A stretch of DNA of 64,000 nucleotides from Clostridium sp. MSJ-8 (GCF_018918325.1 NZ_JAHLQH010000019.1:1-64000); one strand, 5' to 3'; counted from the first letter of the stretch, positions 1 through 7,976 are shown. A program made the numbers and translations. Notes: generated by a model from the letters alone, not told the origin.

Positions 1-222
1 CTGACCTCTGGTGTACCAGTTGTTCCGCCAGGAGCACAGCTGGGTAGCTAAGTCGGGACGGGATAAACGCTGAAAGCATCTAAGCGTGAAGCCCACCTCA
101 AGATGAGATTTCCCATAGCATAAGCTAGTAAGACCCCTTGAAGAACACAAGGTTGATAGGTCAGAGGTGTAAGTGTGGTAACATATTTAGCTGACTGATA
201 CTAATAGGTCGAGGGCTTGACC
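1..222 (+). rRNA. rrl: 23S ribosomal RNA, 3' end (partial)
   Basis: The window opens inside the last domain of a 23S rRNA gene. The sequence has the highly conserved 3' region of bacterial 23S rRNA, including the segment with the GTACCAGTTGTTCCGCCAGG core and the terminal GGTCGAGGGCTTGACC. The 5' part lies outside the window. A 5S gene and two tRNA genes follow, as in a clostridial rrn operon. The 3' boundary is estimated to within a few bases. Confidence 0.96.
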
Positions 223-259
223 AATAAAAAAGGATATTAATTATATACTATGTGCAATT

Positions 260-307
260 TTGAAAGAACAAAATTCTTTCAAGAGAATATTATATTAGTA
301 TAATATT
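260..307 (+). other. two hairpins in the 23S-5S spacer
   Basis: The spacer between 23S and 5S rRNA holds two perfect 9-bp stem-loops. The first pairs TTGAAAGAA (260-268) with TTCTTTCAA (274-282). The second pairs AATATTATA (286-294) with TATAATATT (299-307). Such stems usually serve processing of the rRNA precursor, but here that is inference. No gene is visible in the spacer. Confidence 0.5.
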
Positions 308-321
308 TGAGTTTTGAAAAT

Positions 322-439
322 ATCTAGTGATGATGGCATAGAGGAAACACTCCTTCCCATTCCGAACAGGACAGTTAAGCTCTATAGCGCCGATGGTACT
401 GCATGGGAGACTGTGTGGGAGAGTAGGACGTTGCTAGGT
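322..439 (+). rRNA. rrf: 5S ribosomal RNA
   Basis: This is a 118-nt 5S rRNA. Its first ten bases (ATCTAGTGAT) pair completely, with G-U wobbles, with its last ten (GTTGCTAGGT). The interior has the conserved CCGAACAGGACAGTTAAGC segment and the GGGAGACTGTGTGGGAGAGTAGG region. It lies about 100 bases after the 23S end and five bases before tRNA-Phe. Confidence 0.96.
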
Positions 440-444
440 TAGAT

Positions 445-520
<76 letters not shown>

Positions 521-525
521 TATAT

Positions 526-599
526 GGCGCTATAGCCAAGTGGTAAGGCAGTGGTCTGCAAAACCTTGATCCCCAGTTCGAATCTGGGTGGCGCCTCCA
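526..599 (+). tRNA. tRNA-Cys (anticodon GCA)
   Basis: This is a 74-nt tRNA with acceptor stem GGCGCTA pairing with TGGCGCC, discriminator T and an encoded CCA. The anticodon loop CTGCAAA gives anticodon GCA for cysteine. It lies five bases after tRNA-Phe and just before a strong terminator, so it is the last gene of the rRNA transcript. Confidence 0.97.
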
Positions 600-601
600 T
601 T

Positions 602-638
602 AAAAAGCTAGTGATTTATTCACTAGCTTTTTCTTTTT
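602..638 (+). terminator. rho-independent terminator of the rRNA/tRNA operon
   Basis: A 12-bp stem (AAAAGCTAGTGA with TCACTAGCTTTT) and a 5-nt loop are followed by a T-rich run. The stop codon of the convergent LD-carboxypeptidase gene (623-625) lies inside the stem, and A-runs on the other side make it likely to act in both directions. Confidence 0.85.
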
Positions 639-1549
639 AATTCAAATATTAATTTTTGGGTTAGTGAGTCAAAAGTAGCATTACAGCCTATAGGTAGTGT
701 AAGATTAGGATAATTATGACCAGAAGGAAAACCTATTAGTAAAGGAATATTTAATGGTTCAAGTAATTCAATAATAATTGATTCAAGTAATTGTTTATCG
801 ATTGACAATGTATAAGGTTGAACATTAGATAAATAGCCTATTATTATTCCTTTGCAATTTTCATTTATAAAATTAGATAATATTAATTGTGATAATAATC
901 TATGAAGGCAATAGGGTGCTTCATTTACTTCTTCTAAAAATAGTATAAATTCAGAATCATTCTTAATTTCATATGGAGTGCCAATGATTGAACATATCAT
1001 AGTTAAATTGCCACCTATTAATTTACCTGAAAAAGATCTTATATTTATATAAGAGATGGTTTTATATTTATTTAAGGAGTATTCAATAGTTGAATTATTT
1101 GAGTAAATAATATTTTTAAAAGATGTTATAGTAGATTTGTCATTAAAGTTAGAAGTTAACATTGGACCATGAAATGAAATTAATCCTATAGAAGCAAAGT
1201 AGTTTAGTAAAACAGTTATATCACTATAGCCACAGAAAAATTTAGGATTATTGAGAATTATATTTTTGTCTAAGTAAGGTAATGTATGAACGGACCCATA
1301 ACCACCTCTTAAGCATAGTATTCCATCAATTGATTCATCTGTAAACATATCTAAGATATCTTTAGCTCGTTCTTTAGCTGTACCAGCAAAAATGCTTGAT
1401 TTTTTAAATAAATTCTTGCTGATTTTTATATTAAATCCTAATGATCTAATATTTTTTAACTTATTATATACTAATTTTGGCGATTCATAAGAAGCAGGAG
1501 CAACAATTCCTAAAGTATAAGAGTTAGTTGGTAAATTTTTTTGTGACAT
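623..1549 (-). CDS. LD-carboxypeptidase (peptidase S66 family)
   Basis: This is a 308-residue protein of the serine peptidase S66 (LdcA/MccF) family. LdcA enzymes cut the L,D bond in murein tetrapeptides during cell-wall recycling, while MccF relatives inactivate microcin C-type nucleotides; sequence alone does not decide which. The likely nucleophile Ser109 is in the GYSD motif, preceded by the family's RGGYGS loop (81-86). A Glu in the FLEEVNE segment and a His in FPSGHNYPN complete the usual Ser-Glu-His triad. The ATG at 1549 follows an AGGGGG ribosome binding site. There is no signal peptide, so a cytoplasmic protein is expected. It converges with the rRNA operon. Confidence 0.88.
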   Translation of the reverse strand: MSQKNLPTNSYTLGIVAPASYESPKLVYNKLKNIRSLGFNIKISKNLFKKSSIFAGTAKERAKDILDMFTDESIDGILCLRGGYGSVHTLPYLDKNIILNNPKFFCGYSDITVLLNYFASIGLISFHGPMLTSNFNDKSTITSFKNIIYSNNSTIEYSLNKYKTISYINIRSFSGKLIGGNLTMICSIIGTPYEIKNDSEFILFLEEVNEAPYCLHRLLSQLILSNFINENCKGIIIGYLSNVQPYTLSIDKQLLESIIIELLEPLNIPLLIGFPSGHNYPNLTLPIGCNATFDSLTQKLIFELKRKS

Positions 1550-1677
1550 CTAGATACCCCCTAAAAAAATAGTTAATAGGAAATTATTTTGCTTTTAGAA
1601 CCTTTGGCATGACTGACACAAAGTTACTTAATGCACTTAAAAGAGTGAAATCATTCACTTTGTTCCTCTCTATAGAA

Positions 1678-1705
1678 TAAAAAAGAAGGTATTAAAAATA
1701 CCTTC
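1678..1705 (-). terminator. terminator downstream of corA
   Basis: Read on the minus strand, an 8-bp stem (GAAGGTAT with ATACCTTC, 1685-1705) is followed by a run of T. It lies about 20 bases after the stop codon of the corA-type gene and separates it from the LD-carboxypeptidase gene. Confidence 0.75.
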
Positions 1706-1726
1706 AATAATTATTATATAAGATTT

Positions 1727-2683
1727 TTATTTAAACATACCTTTTTTGTATAAACATATTGCAACAATTCCACATATACCAAATGTTAAAATAATTACAA
1801 TAAAAAATGGCCAAGGATTATCTGCGAAATTTTCACCCATAGGTAGTGGAATATTCATACCATATATTCCTGAAATAATGGTTGGAATAGACATTAAAAC
1901 TGTTAATGAAGCTAGAATTTTCATTACAATATTAAGGTTATTTGAAATAACTGATGCAAAGAAATCCATTGTACTTGATAATATATTACTATATATTTCA
2001 GTCATTTCGATTGCTTGTTTATTTTCTATTATTACATCTTCAAGAACATCTTTATCATCTTCATATTTCTGCATTATGCTTAGTTTTAACATTTTTTCTA
2101 ATGTTGCTTCATTTGCTTTTAAGGAAGTAGAAAAGTATACTAATGACTTTTCAAGAGAGTGTAGTTGAATCAATTCTCTATTTTTCATTGATCTATGAAG
2201 TCTTTTTTCAATCATTAAACTCTTTTTGTCAATTTGACGAAGATACAATAAATAATAAGTAGATATTCTATTTAATATTTGTAAAATAAATCTAGATTTT
2301 TTAAATGTAAAGAATGATTTTATTTTACCAGAAACAAAGTCAGTTAATATTTTACTGTTCTTTAGACAGACTGTAACTATATGATCGTCAGTATGTATTA
2401 TTGCAAGAGGGTATGTATCATAAGTTAAAGAGTTATCTTCCATTTCTGTAAATGGGATATCCACAATTACAATAATATTATTATCTTCTATATCAATACG
2501 TGAAGTTTCTTCATCATCTAATGGAGCTCTTAAAAATTCAATTGGAATATTGGTTTTTTTAGATACTAGAAGAAGTTCTTCATCTGAAGGTGCAACTATA
2601 TTTATCCAACTATCTTTTTCCATATGATCAAGTAGCTCAAGAGTTCTATTGGGTTCATCAAAAGTTTTATATATTTGAATCAT
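1727..2683 (-). CDS. corA: CorA-family magnesium/divalent cation transporter
   Basis: This is a 318-residue CorA-type channel, close to the usual family length of about 310-320. CorA proteins are membrane pentamers that import Mg2+ and sometimes Co2+ or Ni2+. The N-terminal two thirds are soluble and helical. Two membrane helices lie at the C-terminus, and the signature GMN appears in YGMNIPLPMG between them. A basic KKGMFK tail ends the protein. The ATG at 2683 has only a weak nearby ribosome binding site; a strong AAGGAGGG lies 46 bases upstream with no usable in-frame start between. A terminator follows. Confidence 0.92.
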   Translation of the reverse strand: MIQIYKTFDEPNRTLELLDHMEKDSWINIVAPSDEELLLVSKKTNIPIEFLRAPLDDEETSRIDIEDNNIIVIVDIPFTEMEDNSLTYDTYPLAIIHTDDHIVTVCLKNSKILTDFVSGKIKSFFTFKKSRFILQILNRISTYYLLYLRQIDKKSLMIEKRLHRSMKNRELIQLHSLEKSLVYFSTSLKANEATLEKMLKLSIMQKYEDDKDVLEDVIIENKQAIEMTEIYSNILSSTMDFFASVISNNLNIVMKILASLTVLMSIPTIISGIYGMNIPLPMGENFADNPWPFFIVIILTFGICGIVAICLYKKGMFK

Positions 2684-2788
2684 AAGAATATATGTTACTA
2701 AAAACTTAAGTGTTTTGTTGTAACTTTAACCCTCCTTTATTATAAATATTTTTCTATAAAAGTTTCATAATGTGTTATTATGCGTTGG

Positions 2789-2878
2789 TAATAGAATTCA
2801 TTAAAATAGCCTATTGAATAAATATTTTTATAATATATATTCAACAAGGCTAGTAAGTAATGCTGTATAATTCTATTA
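2789..2878. repeat. 90-nt imperfect inverted repeat
   Basis: TAATAGAATT (2789-2798) matches AATTCTATTA (2869-2878), CATTA (2799-2803) matches TAATG (2858-2862), and AGCCTATTGAATA (2808-2820) matches TATTCAACAAGGCT (2838-2851) with two interruptions. The whole folds into one long stem with an AT-rich loop. It fills most of the gap between corA and the M20 gene, both on the minus strand. It could be a terminator or processing structure, or a small mobile-type element. No second copy is visible in the window. Confidence 0.6.
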
Positions 2879-2933
2879 AACAATTATTATTATACTATTT
2901 ATAGAAGAAATATAAAAGTCTAAAGGGCAATAG

Positions 2934-4088
2934 TTATTTGCAGTAAAATTCGGTACGTATTTCGTTAAGTAATGAATCTTTTTGAATTATATCATATCCT
3001 GTAAATGCTAAAGCTAATGCACTTTTTTCAATTTGTTTATATGCATAATCAGTTAATGTACATTTTGCAAAGTCTGTTGTTCCATATTCTGTTTCTGAAT
3101 TACTGGATATTTGAATATATGGGTGAATACAAGGTACAACCTTGCTAACAATTCCTATACTAAGTCCAGAATTAATATTTATTGGTGAATTGATATCAAT
3201 TATTCCAGTTTCTTTTAAGTTATGACAGAACAATCTATCTAATGTTTTGTTGGTTATTAGCTCTTCACTAGGTGGCTCATATAAATATATGTCACTATTA
3301 ACTCCTGTAAGGGATTGTACATATGAAGTTATATTTCTAACCTTATCTTCAATATAAGTTGTTATTATACTTGAGCTAGAACGTATATATACTTGTGCTT
3401 CGCATTCTTCGGGAATGATAGATGGAGAAGTTCCACCTTTAGTAATTACATAATTAATAGTAACATCGTGAGAAAAACTTTTAGAAATTGAATTTAAAAT
3501 GTTTAGTGTCAGCTGCAATGCATCTAATGAAGTAAAAGTATGTTCATTTAAAAATGCTAATCCATGATTGCTTTTGTATATAATTTTTAATGCAGATATA
3601 GATTGTGAAGTTCCACTTGAATGCGTTGATATATATGGATGACATTCCATAACTACATCTATATCTTCAAATGCATTTTGTTTAACTAATATGTTTTTAG
3701 TTCCACCAAGGTATTCACCTGGACAGCCAATAAGTATAACACTACCTTTTTGAAGTTTCTCTACTGTTAGCCCTAATGCTATAGAGGCAGATACAGATAT
3801 AGAAGTTAGGGCATTATGACCTGTTATATGACCATAGTTCTGTACACTATCATATTCACATAAATAACATATTTTGGGGTGGCCATTACCTTTTTGTGCT
3901 ATAAATGAATTAGGTATATTCATATAATCAGTATTAATGATGAAATTATGATTCTGTAATAAATTACAAATGTAGTTAGAACTATTTTTCTCTTTATAAC
4001 TTTCTTCAGGGTTATTATATAGATATTCACATAAAGAGCGTATTTCACTCTGAATTGTTGATAAATATGATGTCATCTCTTGTTTCAT
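2934..4088 (-). CDS. divergent M20-family metallopeptidase homologue
   Basis: This protein resembles the M20D group (aminobenzoyl-glutamate utilisation and amidohydrolase proteins), with CEYDSV, a GH-x-x-GHN segment, a GCPGE...GGTK segment, MECHPY, and a C-terminal ALAFTGYDI region. Family members are zinc or manganese amidases. Here the canonical GHxCGHN reads GHITGHN, replacing the metal-binding Cys with Thr, and the usual PAEE reads PGEY, losing one Glu, so activity is doubtful. I chose the ATG at 4088 (384 residues) because GGAGG lies eight bases upstream; an ATG at 4103 lacks a ribosome binding site. No signal peptide is seen. The substrate cannot be inferred. Confidence 0.75.
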   Translation of the reverse strand: MKQEMTSYLSTIQSEIRSLCEYLYNNPEESYKEKNSSNYICNLLQNHNFIINTDYMNIPNSFIAQKGNGHPKICYLCEYDSVQNYGHITGHNALTSISVSASIALGLTVEKLQKGSVILIGCPGEYLGGTKNILVKQNAFEDIDVVMECHPYISTHSSGTSQSISALKIIYKSNHGLAFLNEHTFTSLDALQLTLNILNSISKSFSHDVTINYVITKGGTSPSIIPEECEAQVYIRSSSSIITTYIEDKVRNITSYVQSLTGVNSDIYLYEPPSEELITNKTLDRLFCHNLKETGIIDINSPININSGLSIGIVSKVVPCIHPYIQISSNSETEYGTTDFAKCTLTDYAYKQIEKSALALAFTGYDIIQKDSLLNEIRTEFYCK

Positions 4089-4177
4089 TGCATAATCCTC
4101 CATATATAATTTACTATTAGTTTTTACATATTTATATAAAAATATTTATATAAAATAAATTAATATATAAAGAAACG

Positions 4178-4206
4178 TTGTTATAAATTAAATAATCCAT
4201 TACAAT
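4178..4206 (+). promoter_or_regulatory. predicted SigA promoter for the gmk-like/darA/holB cluster
   Basis: TTGTTA (4178-4183) and TACAAT (4201-4206) are separated by 17 bases. The start would be near 4213, 27 bases before the first start codon. Confidence 0.55.
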
Positions 4207-4239
4207 AAATTGAGATAGAGAAATATTAGGAGTGGTTTT

Positions 4240-4830
4240 TTGGGAAAAATATTTTGTTTAATGGGCAAAAGTAGCTCAGGTAAGGATACAATTTTTAAAG
4301 AGATTATTAAAGATTTAGATTTGCAATTAAAACCAATAGTTTTATATACAACAAGACCCAAAAGAGCGTATGAAACAGAAGGGATTGAATATCATTTTAT
4401 AGATGAAGATATTCTTAATAGATATAGAGAAGAAGGTAAGATAGTTGAAGAAAGGCAATATAATACTATAAATGGAATATGGTATTATTCTACAATTGAT
4501 GATGGAAATATAGATATAGATAATAATAATTATTTGATTATTGTAACTTTAGATGCATATCTAAATATCAAGAATTATTTTGGCGAAGATAAAGTTATAC
4601 CTATATATATAGAAGTAGAAGATGGTATTAGGTTAGAGAGAGCTTTAGATAGGGAAAGAAAACAGGATAAACCTAATTATGAGGAATTATGTAGAAGATT
4701 TCTTGCAGATAATAGAGATTTTAGTAAACACAATTTATTAGAAGCGAATATACAAAATATATTTTTTAATAATCAATTAAATTCGTGTATTAGAGAAGTA
4801 AAAGAAGAGATACTCAATAATTATAAATAA
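4240..4830 (+). CDS. guanylate kinase-like nucleotide kinase
   Basis: This is a 196-residue protein of the guanylate kinase fold, which phosphorylates GMP to GDP with ATP. The P-loop is GKSSSGKDT near residues 9-17. The GMP-binding segment TTRPKR...EGIEYHF matches the family pattern, and a lid-like basic segment (RALDRERKQ) follows. The TTG start at 4240 is supported by AGGAG seven bases upstream. Bacillus has tmk at this position before yaaQ and holB, so this gene takes that place. Because it differs from housekeeping Gmk, it may be a paralogue with a changed role. Being first in the operon, it probably shares the promoter at 4178-4206. Confidence 0.8.
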   Translation: MGKIFCLMGKSSSGKDTIFKEIIKDLDLQLKPIVLYTTRPKRAYETEGIEYHFIDEDILNRYREEGKIVEERQYNTINGIWYYSTIDDGNIDIDNNNYLIIVTLDAYLNIKNYFGEDKVIPIYIEVEDGIRLERALDRERKQDKPNYEELCRRFLADNRDFSKHNLLEANIQNIFFNNQLNSCIREVKEEILNNYK

Positions 4831-4899
4831 TATTATATATACTATTTTATGTTTGTGTTAAAATATAATTATATAATTTGGTATAGAGGTGATTTATTT

Positions 4900-5235
4900 A
4901 TGAAGATGATTATTGCAGTTGTGCAAGATGAAGATGCATATGATTTAATAGATGAATTAACAGAGAAGAAATACGGGGTTACAAAATTATCAACTACAGG
5001 TGGTTTCTTAAAAGCTGGAAATACGACCTTATTAATAGGTGTTGATGATGAGAAAGTTGAAGATGTTATTAATATAATCAAGAGTATATGTAAAAAACGT
5101 GATGAATTGGTTATGCCACCAACATCAGCAACATTCAATGGTGATACAGGAGTGTACGTGCAATATCCTACCAATATAAAAGTAGGTGGAGCAACTGTTT
5201 TTGTAATAGATGTTGATAAATTTATAAGAATATAG
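4900..5235 (+). CDS. darA: cyclic di-AMP receptor DarA (PII-like, YaaQ)
   Basis: This is a 111-residue PII-like protein of the YaaQ/DarA (PstA) family. These trimers bind cyclic di-AMP; their downstream target is not settled. It starts MKMIIAVVQDEDA and carries the family's GGFLKAGNTTLLIG segment and a C-terminal VGGATVFVIDV strand. I chose the ATG at 4900 because AGAGGTGAT precedes it; a longer frame from 4849 adds a non-conserved extension without a binding site. It sits in the conserved yaaQ-holB-ricT order. The cyclic di-AMP synthase DisA is encoded 12 kb away in this window. Confidence 0.93.
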   Translation: MKMIIAVVQDEDAYDLIDELTEKKYGVTKLSTTGGFLKAGNTTLLIGVDDEKVEDVINIIKSICKKRDELVMPPTSATFNGDTGVYVQYPTNIKVGGATVFVIDVDKFIRI

Positions 5236-5252
5236 ATATGGAGTGCAGAAGT

Positions 5253-6176
5253 GTGGAAGAATTTATTGGATTTCAAGATATAATAAACAATTTTATCAAA
5301 AGAGTAAGAGCAGATAATCTTTCACATGCTCATCTAGTTGTAGGACCTGATGGTATTGGTAAAAGCATATTAGCGAAGATCTTTGCACTTAATATTTTAG
5401 GAAAAAAAGATAATAGAGATTATATAGATATTGTAAATTATAGACCTAAAAAAGCTTCTTTTGGAGTAGATGAAGTAAGAGAAGTTATAGAAGAGATTAA
5501 TAAGAAACCAGTAGAAGGTAATAGAAAAGTTATTATAATACATAATGGTGACAAATTAACAGTGCAAGCACAAAATGCATTATTAAAAACTATTGAAGAA
5601 CCACCTAGAGGAGTTTTTATAATAATATTGACGGAAAGTTTAGAACTTATGTTAGATACCATAAAGTCTAGAAGTCAGATATACAAATTAACTTCATTAA
5701 AAAAAGAAGATATGATAAAATTTATAAAAAGATTTAAAGATATACAGGAAGATGATATGTTAGTTGCTTTGTCTTTTAGTGAAGGTGTTCCAGGAAGAGC
5801 AATAAGAATATTAAAAGATGAAAATTTAAGAAATCTTAGAAATATTATAGTTTCATTATTGAAGGATATAGGCAATGGAAATGAATTATTACAATATGAG
5901 TTAAAATTAGAAAAGTATAAGTCTGAAAAGCAGGAAGTAATAAACACAATAGCATTATTTATTAGAGATATTATGCTATGTAGAGAGTTGCAAGATAAAA
6001 ATAAAGTAATTAATGCAGATAAATATAATGATATATGTGAATTAGCAAATTTATATTCATACAATAAGTTAAATTCTATGTTAGAAACAATAAATAAAGC
6101 TAGAACAAATTTATTAAGTAATGTTAGTTATTCAATGGTTATTAGTACAATGCTTATAGGATTTTTGGAGGATTAA
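5253..6176 (+). CDS. holB: DNA polymerase III delta' subunit
   Basis: This is the delta' subunit of the clamp loader, which helps load the beta sliding clamp on DNA. It is an AAA+ protein with P-loop GPDGIGKS at residues 31-38, the conserved ALLKTIEEPP at about 109-118 and the SRx arginine-finger motif at 139-141. The four-cysteine zinc module common in delta' and gamma/tau proteins is absent. I prefer the GTG at 5253 (307 residues) because GGAG lies nine bases upstream and family members begin close to this MEEFIGF sequence; an ATG at 5238 is possible. Its stop is three bases from the ricT start. Confidence 0.9.
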   Translation: MEEFIGFQDIINNFIKRVRADNLSHAHLVVGPDGIGKSILAKIFALNILGKKDNRDYIDIVNYRPKKASFGVDEVREVIEEINKKPVEGNRKVIIIHNGDKLTVQAQNALLKTIEEPPRGVFIIILTESLELMLDTIKSRSQIYKLTSLKKEDMIKFIKRFKDIQEDDMLVALSFSEGVPGRAIRILKDENLRNLRNIIVSLLKDIGNGNELLQYELKLEKYKSEKQEVINTIALFIRDIMLCRELQDKNKVINADKYNDICELANLYSYNKLNSMLETINKARTNLLSNVSYSMVISTMLIGFLED

Positions 6177-6179
6177 ATA

Positions 6180-7085
6180 ATGATAAATATAGTAGGAATT
6201 AGGTTTAAGAGTGTAGGTAAAATTTATTACTTTAGTCCTAATGATTTGAAAATAGAAAAGGGAGACTTTGTTATAGTTGAGACAGCAAGAGGAATTGAAT
6301 TCGGTGAATGTGTAATAGGAATAAAAGAAGTTAAGGAAGAAGAAGTAATTGCACCACTTAAGAGCGTAATAAGAATAGCAACAAAAGAAGATATAAAAAG
6401 ACATAAAGAAAATAAAGAAAAAGAAGCAGATGCTTTGAATATATGCTTTAAAAAGATCCAAGATCATAAGTTAGAAATGAAATTAATAGATGTAGAATAT
6501 ACTTTTGATAATAATAAAGTTATATTTTATTTTACAGCAGATGGAAGAGTTGATTTTAGAGAATTAGTTAAGGATTTAGCAACTGTATTTAAAACAAGAA
6601 TAGAATTGAGACAAATAGGTGTAAGAGATGAAGCAAAGATGATAGGTGGATTAGGACCTTGTGGAAGAACTATGTGTTGTTCAGCATTTTTAGGAGACTT
6701 TATGTCAGTATCAATTAAAATGGCTAAGGAACAGAACCTTTCACTAAATCCTACTAAGATATCAGGTATATGCGGAAGATTGATGTGTTGCTTGAATTAT
6801 GAACAGAGTACTTATGAAGAAATACGTAGAAATCTACCTAAGATTGGATCAATAGTTAAAACAGAAGATGGAAAAGGTGAGGTTGTTTCTAATAATGTAG
6901 TAAAAGAATCAGTAAAAGTTAAAGTTAAAAGAGGAGATGAAGACGTAATAGAAGAATATAAGATAGAAAATATTGAATTGATAAAGGGCAGTTATGAAGA
7001 TTCTGTAGATGAGAAATCAATAAAATTAGAAATAGAATCTGAAGAAGATAAAAAACTTATAAAGAATCTTATTAATGAAAAATAG
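6180..7085 (+). CDS. ricT: RicT/YaaT, PSP1-domain iron-sulfur protein
   Basis: This is a 301-residue PSP1-domain protein homologous to Bacillus YaaT (RicT). In Bacillus it forms the RicTAF complex that binds two [4Fe-4S] clusters, stimulates RNase Y-dependent mRNA maturation and influences sporulation and competence. The cysteine pattern is clear: Cys161 with Cys166-Cys167 in GPCGRTMCC, and Cys198 with Cys203-Cys204 in ICGRLMCC. The ATG at 6180 follows GGAGG and lies three bases after holB, indicating translational coupling. The RicA and RicF partners are not encoded in this window. The C-terminus is charged. Confidence 0.92.
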   Translation: MINIVGIRFKSVGKIYYFSPNDLKIEKGDFVIVETARGIEFGECVIGIKEVKEEEVIAPLKSVIRIATKEDIKRHKENKEKEADALNICFKKIQDHKLEMKLIDVEYTFDNNKVIFYFTADGRVDFRELVKDLATVFKTRIELRQIGVRDEAKMIGGLGPCGRTMCCSAFLGDFMSVSIKMAKEQNLSLNPTKISGICGRLMCCLNYEQSTYEEIRRNLPKIGSIVKTEDGKGEVVSNNVVKESVKVKVKRGDEDVIEEYKIENIELIKGSYEDSVDEKSIKLEIESEEDKKLIKNLINEK

Positions 7086-7096
7086 AGGTAAATTTT

Positions 7097-7300
7097 ATGG
7101 AGAATACATTAAAAATACATCCGATAAAAACTAATAAAGATGTTGCTAATATACAAAAAATTATATCTATGATAGAAGGTGTAATTGCTTGTGAAATATC
7201 AATCGAAAAACAAGAAGCGTATATAATGTATAACGAGAATTTTTTGGATATAGATACAATTATAGATAAAATTGAGGGCGAAGGTTATATGGTAATATAA
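7097..7300 (+). CDS. small HMA-like (ferredoxin-fold) protein without CxxC
   Basis: This 67-residue protein has the length and alternating strand-helix pattern of heavy-metal-associated domains such as CopZ: a strand LKIHPIK, a helix near 14-26, strands CEISIE and EAYIMYN, and a C-terminal helix ending KIEGEGYMVI. The metal-binding CxxC loop is absent and only one Cys remains at about residue 32. Metal transfer is therefore unlikely. It starts 11 bases after ricT with a GAGGT binding site and looks like the last gene of the operon. Its function is unknown. Confidence 0.65.
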   Translation: MENTLKIHPIKTNKDVANIQKIISMIEGVIACEISIEKQEAYIMYNENFLDIDTIIDKIEGEGYMVI

Positions 7301-7311
7301 TTTATAAATAT

Positions 7312-7410
7312 AAAATCGCCAAGGCGACTTTATAGAGCCATTGATTTTTTTAAATCATTATGATAGGTTCCAAAACTTGTTTTTGGGTTCTATTATAGCA
7401 CTGTTTTTTT
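7312..7410 (+). terminator. terminator region after the darA-ricT operon
   Basis: Several short hairpins lie in succession. TCGCC pairs with GGCGA near 7315-7327. TGATTT pairs with AAATCA at 7342-7357. A third at 7359-7398, built on CCAAAAC-TT-GTTTTTGG, is followed by a run of seven T at 7404-7410. The third resembles the hairpin at 15076-15109. Confidence 0.6.
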
Positions 7411-7510
7411 ATCCTATAGGTAATACATAAATACTACGTTTAATATACTTATGCTCAAATTTTAATTTTATATAATTTCCTATAGAGTAAAAAATTCTAA
7501 TAAAATTCAT

Positions 7511-7538
7511 TTGCAATAAGGCATAAACGTGATAAAAT
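7511..7538 (+). promoter_or_regulatory. predicted promoter of the ferredoxin gene
   Basis: TTGCAA (7511-7516) and TAAAAT (7533-7538) are spaced by 16 bases, upstream of an AGGAGG site at 7565. The match is moderate. Confidence 0.4.
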
Positions 7539-7579
7539 AAAGATGATGTAAATATCATAATTTTAGGAGGTGTATATAC

Positions 7580-7750
7580 ATGGCATACGTTATAGGTGAT
7601 TCATGTGTAAGCTGTGGTGCTTGTGCTGCAGAATGTCCAGTAGGAGCAATTTCTCAAGGAGATACTCAATACGAAATTGCTGCTGATGCTTGTATAGACT
7701 GTGGAAGCTGTGCTAGTGCTTGTCCAGTAGGAGCTCCAACACAAGAATAG
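7580..7750 (+). CDS. 2[4Fe-4S] clostridial ferredoxin
   Basis: This 56-residue ferredoxin has two CxxCxxCxxxCP motifs, starting at residues 9 and 38, with the internal twofold repeat typical of clostridial ferredoxins. It closely resembles the C. pasteurianum protein: start AYVIGDSCVSCGACA and end CPVGAPTQE. It carries electrons at low potential for enzymes such as pyruvate:ferredoxin oxidoreductase and hydrogenase. The ATG at 7580 follows a strong AGGAGG nine bases upstream. The gene stands alone between a promoter and a terminator. It is too short for many gene callers, but the cysteine pattern is unmistakable. Confidence 0.97.
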   Translation: MAYVIGDSCVSCGACAAECPVGAISQGDTQYEIAADACIDCGSCASACPVGAPTQE

Positions 7751-7764
7751 TTATTTGAATTAAA

Positions 7765-7790
7765 GATCGCAGAAGCGGTCTTTTTTCTTT
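7765..7790 (+). terminator. terminator of the ferredoxin gene
   Basis: The stem GATCGC pairs with GCGGTC around an AGAA loop (7765-7780) and is followed by TTTTTTCTTT. Confidence 0.85.
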
Positions 7791-7919
7791 AACGTCTAGG
7801 AAAGTATAAAAACATATAGAAATGTTATAAGTATATATGCTGATTAGAAGAGATATAGTAATAAAATGAATAAGTTATATTATAAATATTAAAGTTTTGT
7901 TAGAATGATTAAATTATTG

Positions 7920-7949
7920 TTGATATTAGGTAGTGATAGATTGTATAAT
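7920..7949 (+). promoter_or_regulatory. predicted SigA promoter of the ctsR operon
   Basis: TTGATA (7920-7925) and TATAAT (7944-7949) are separated by 18 bases. Transcription would start near 7956, about 20 bases before the CtsR box. Confidence 0.6.
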
Positions 7950-7976
7950 ATAAAGAGGTAGTATTGATACAATCAA

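Noticed and set aside
1746-2168. 140-codon open frame on the plus strand opposite corA
   Set aside because: It is antisense to a well-recognised CorA gene, has no ribosome binding site and no recognisable protein features.
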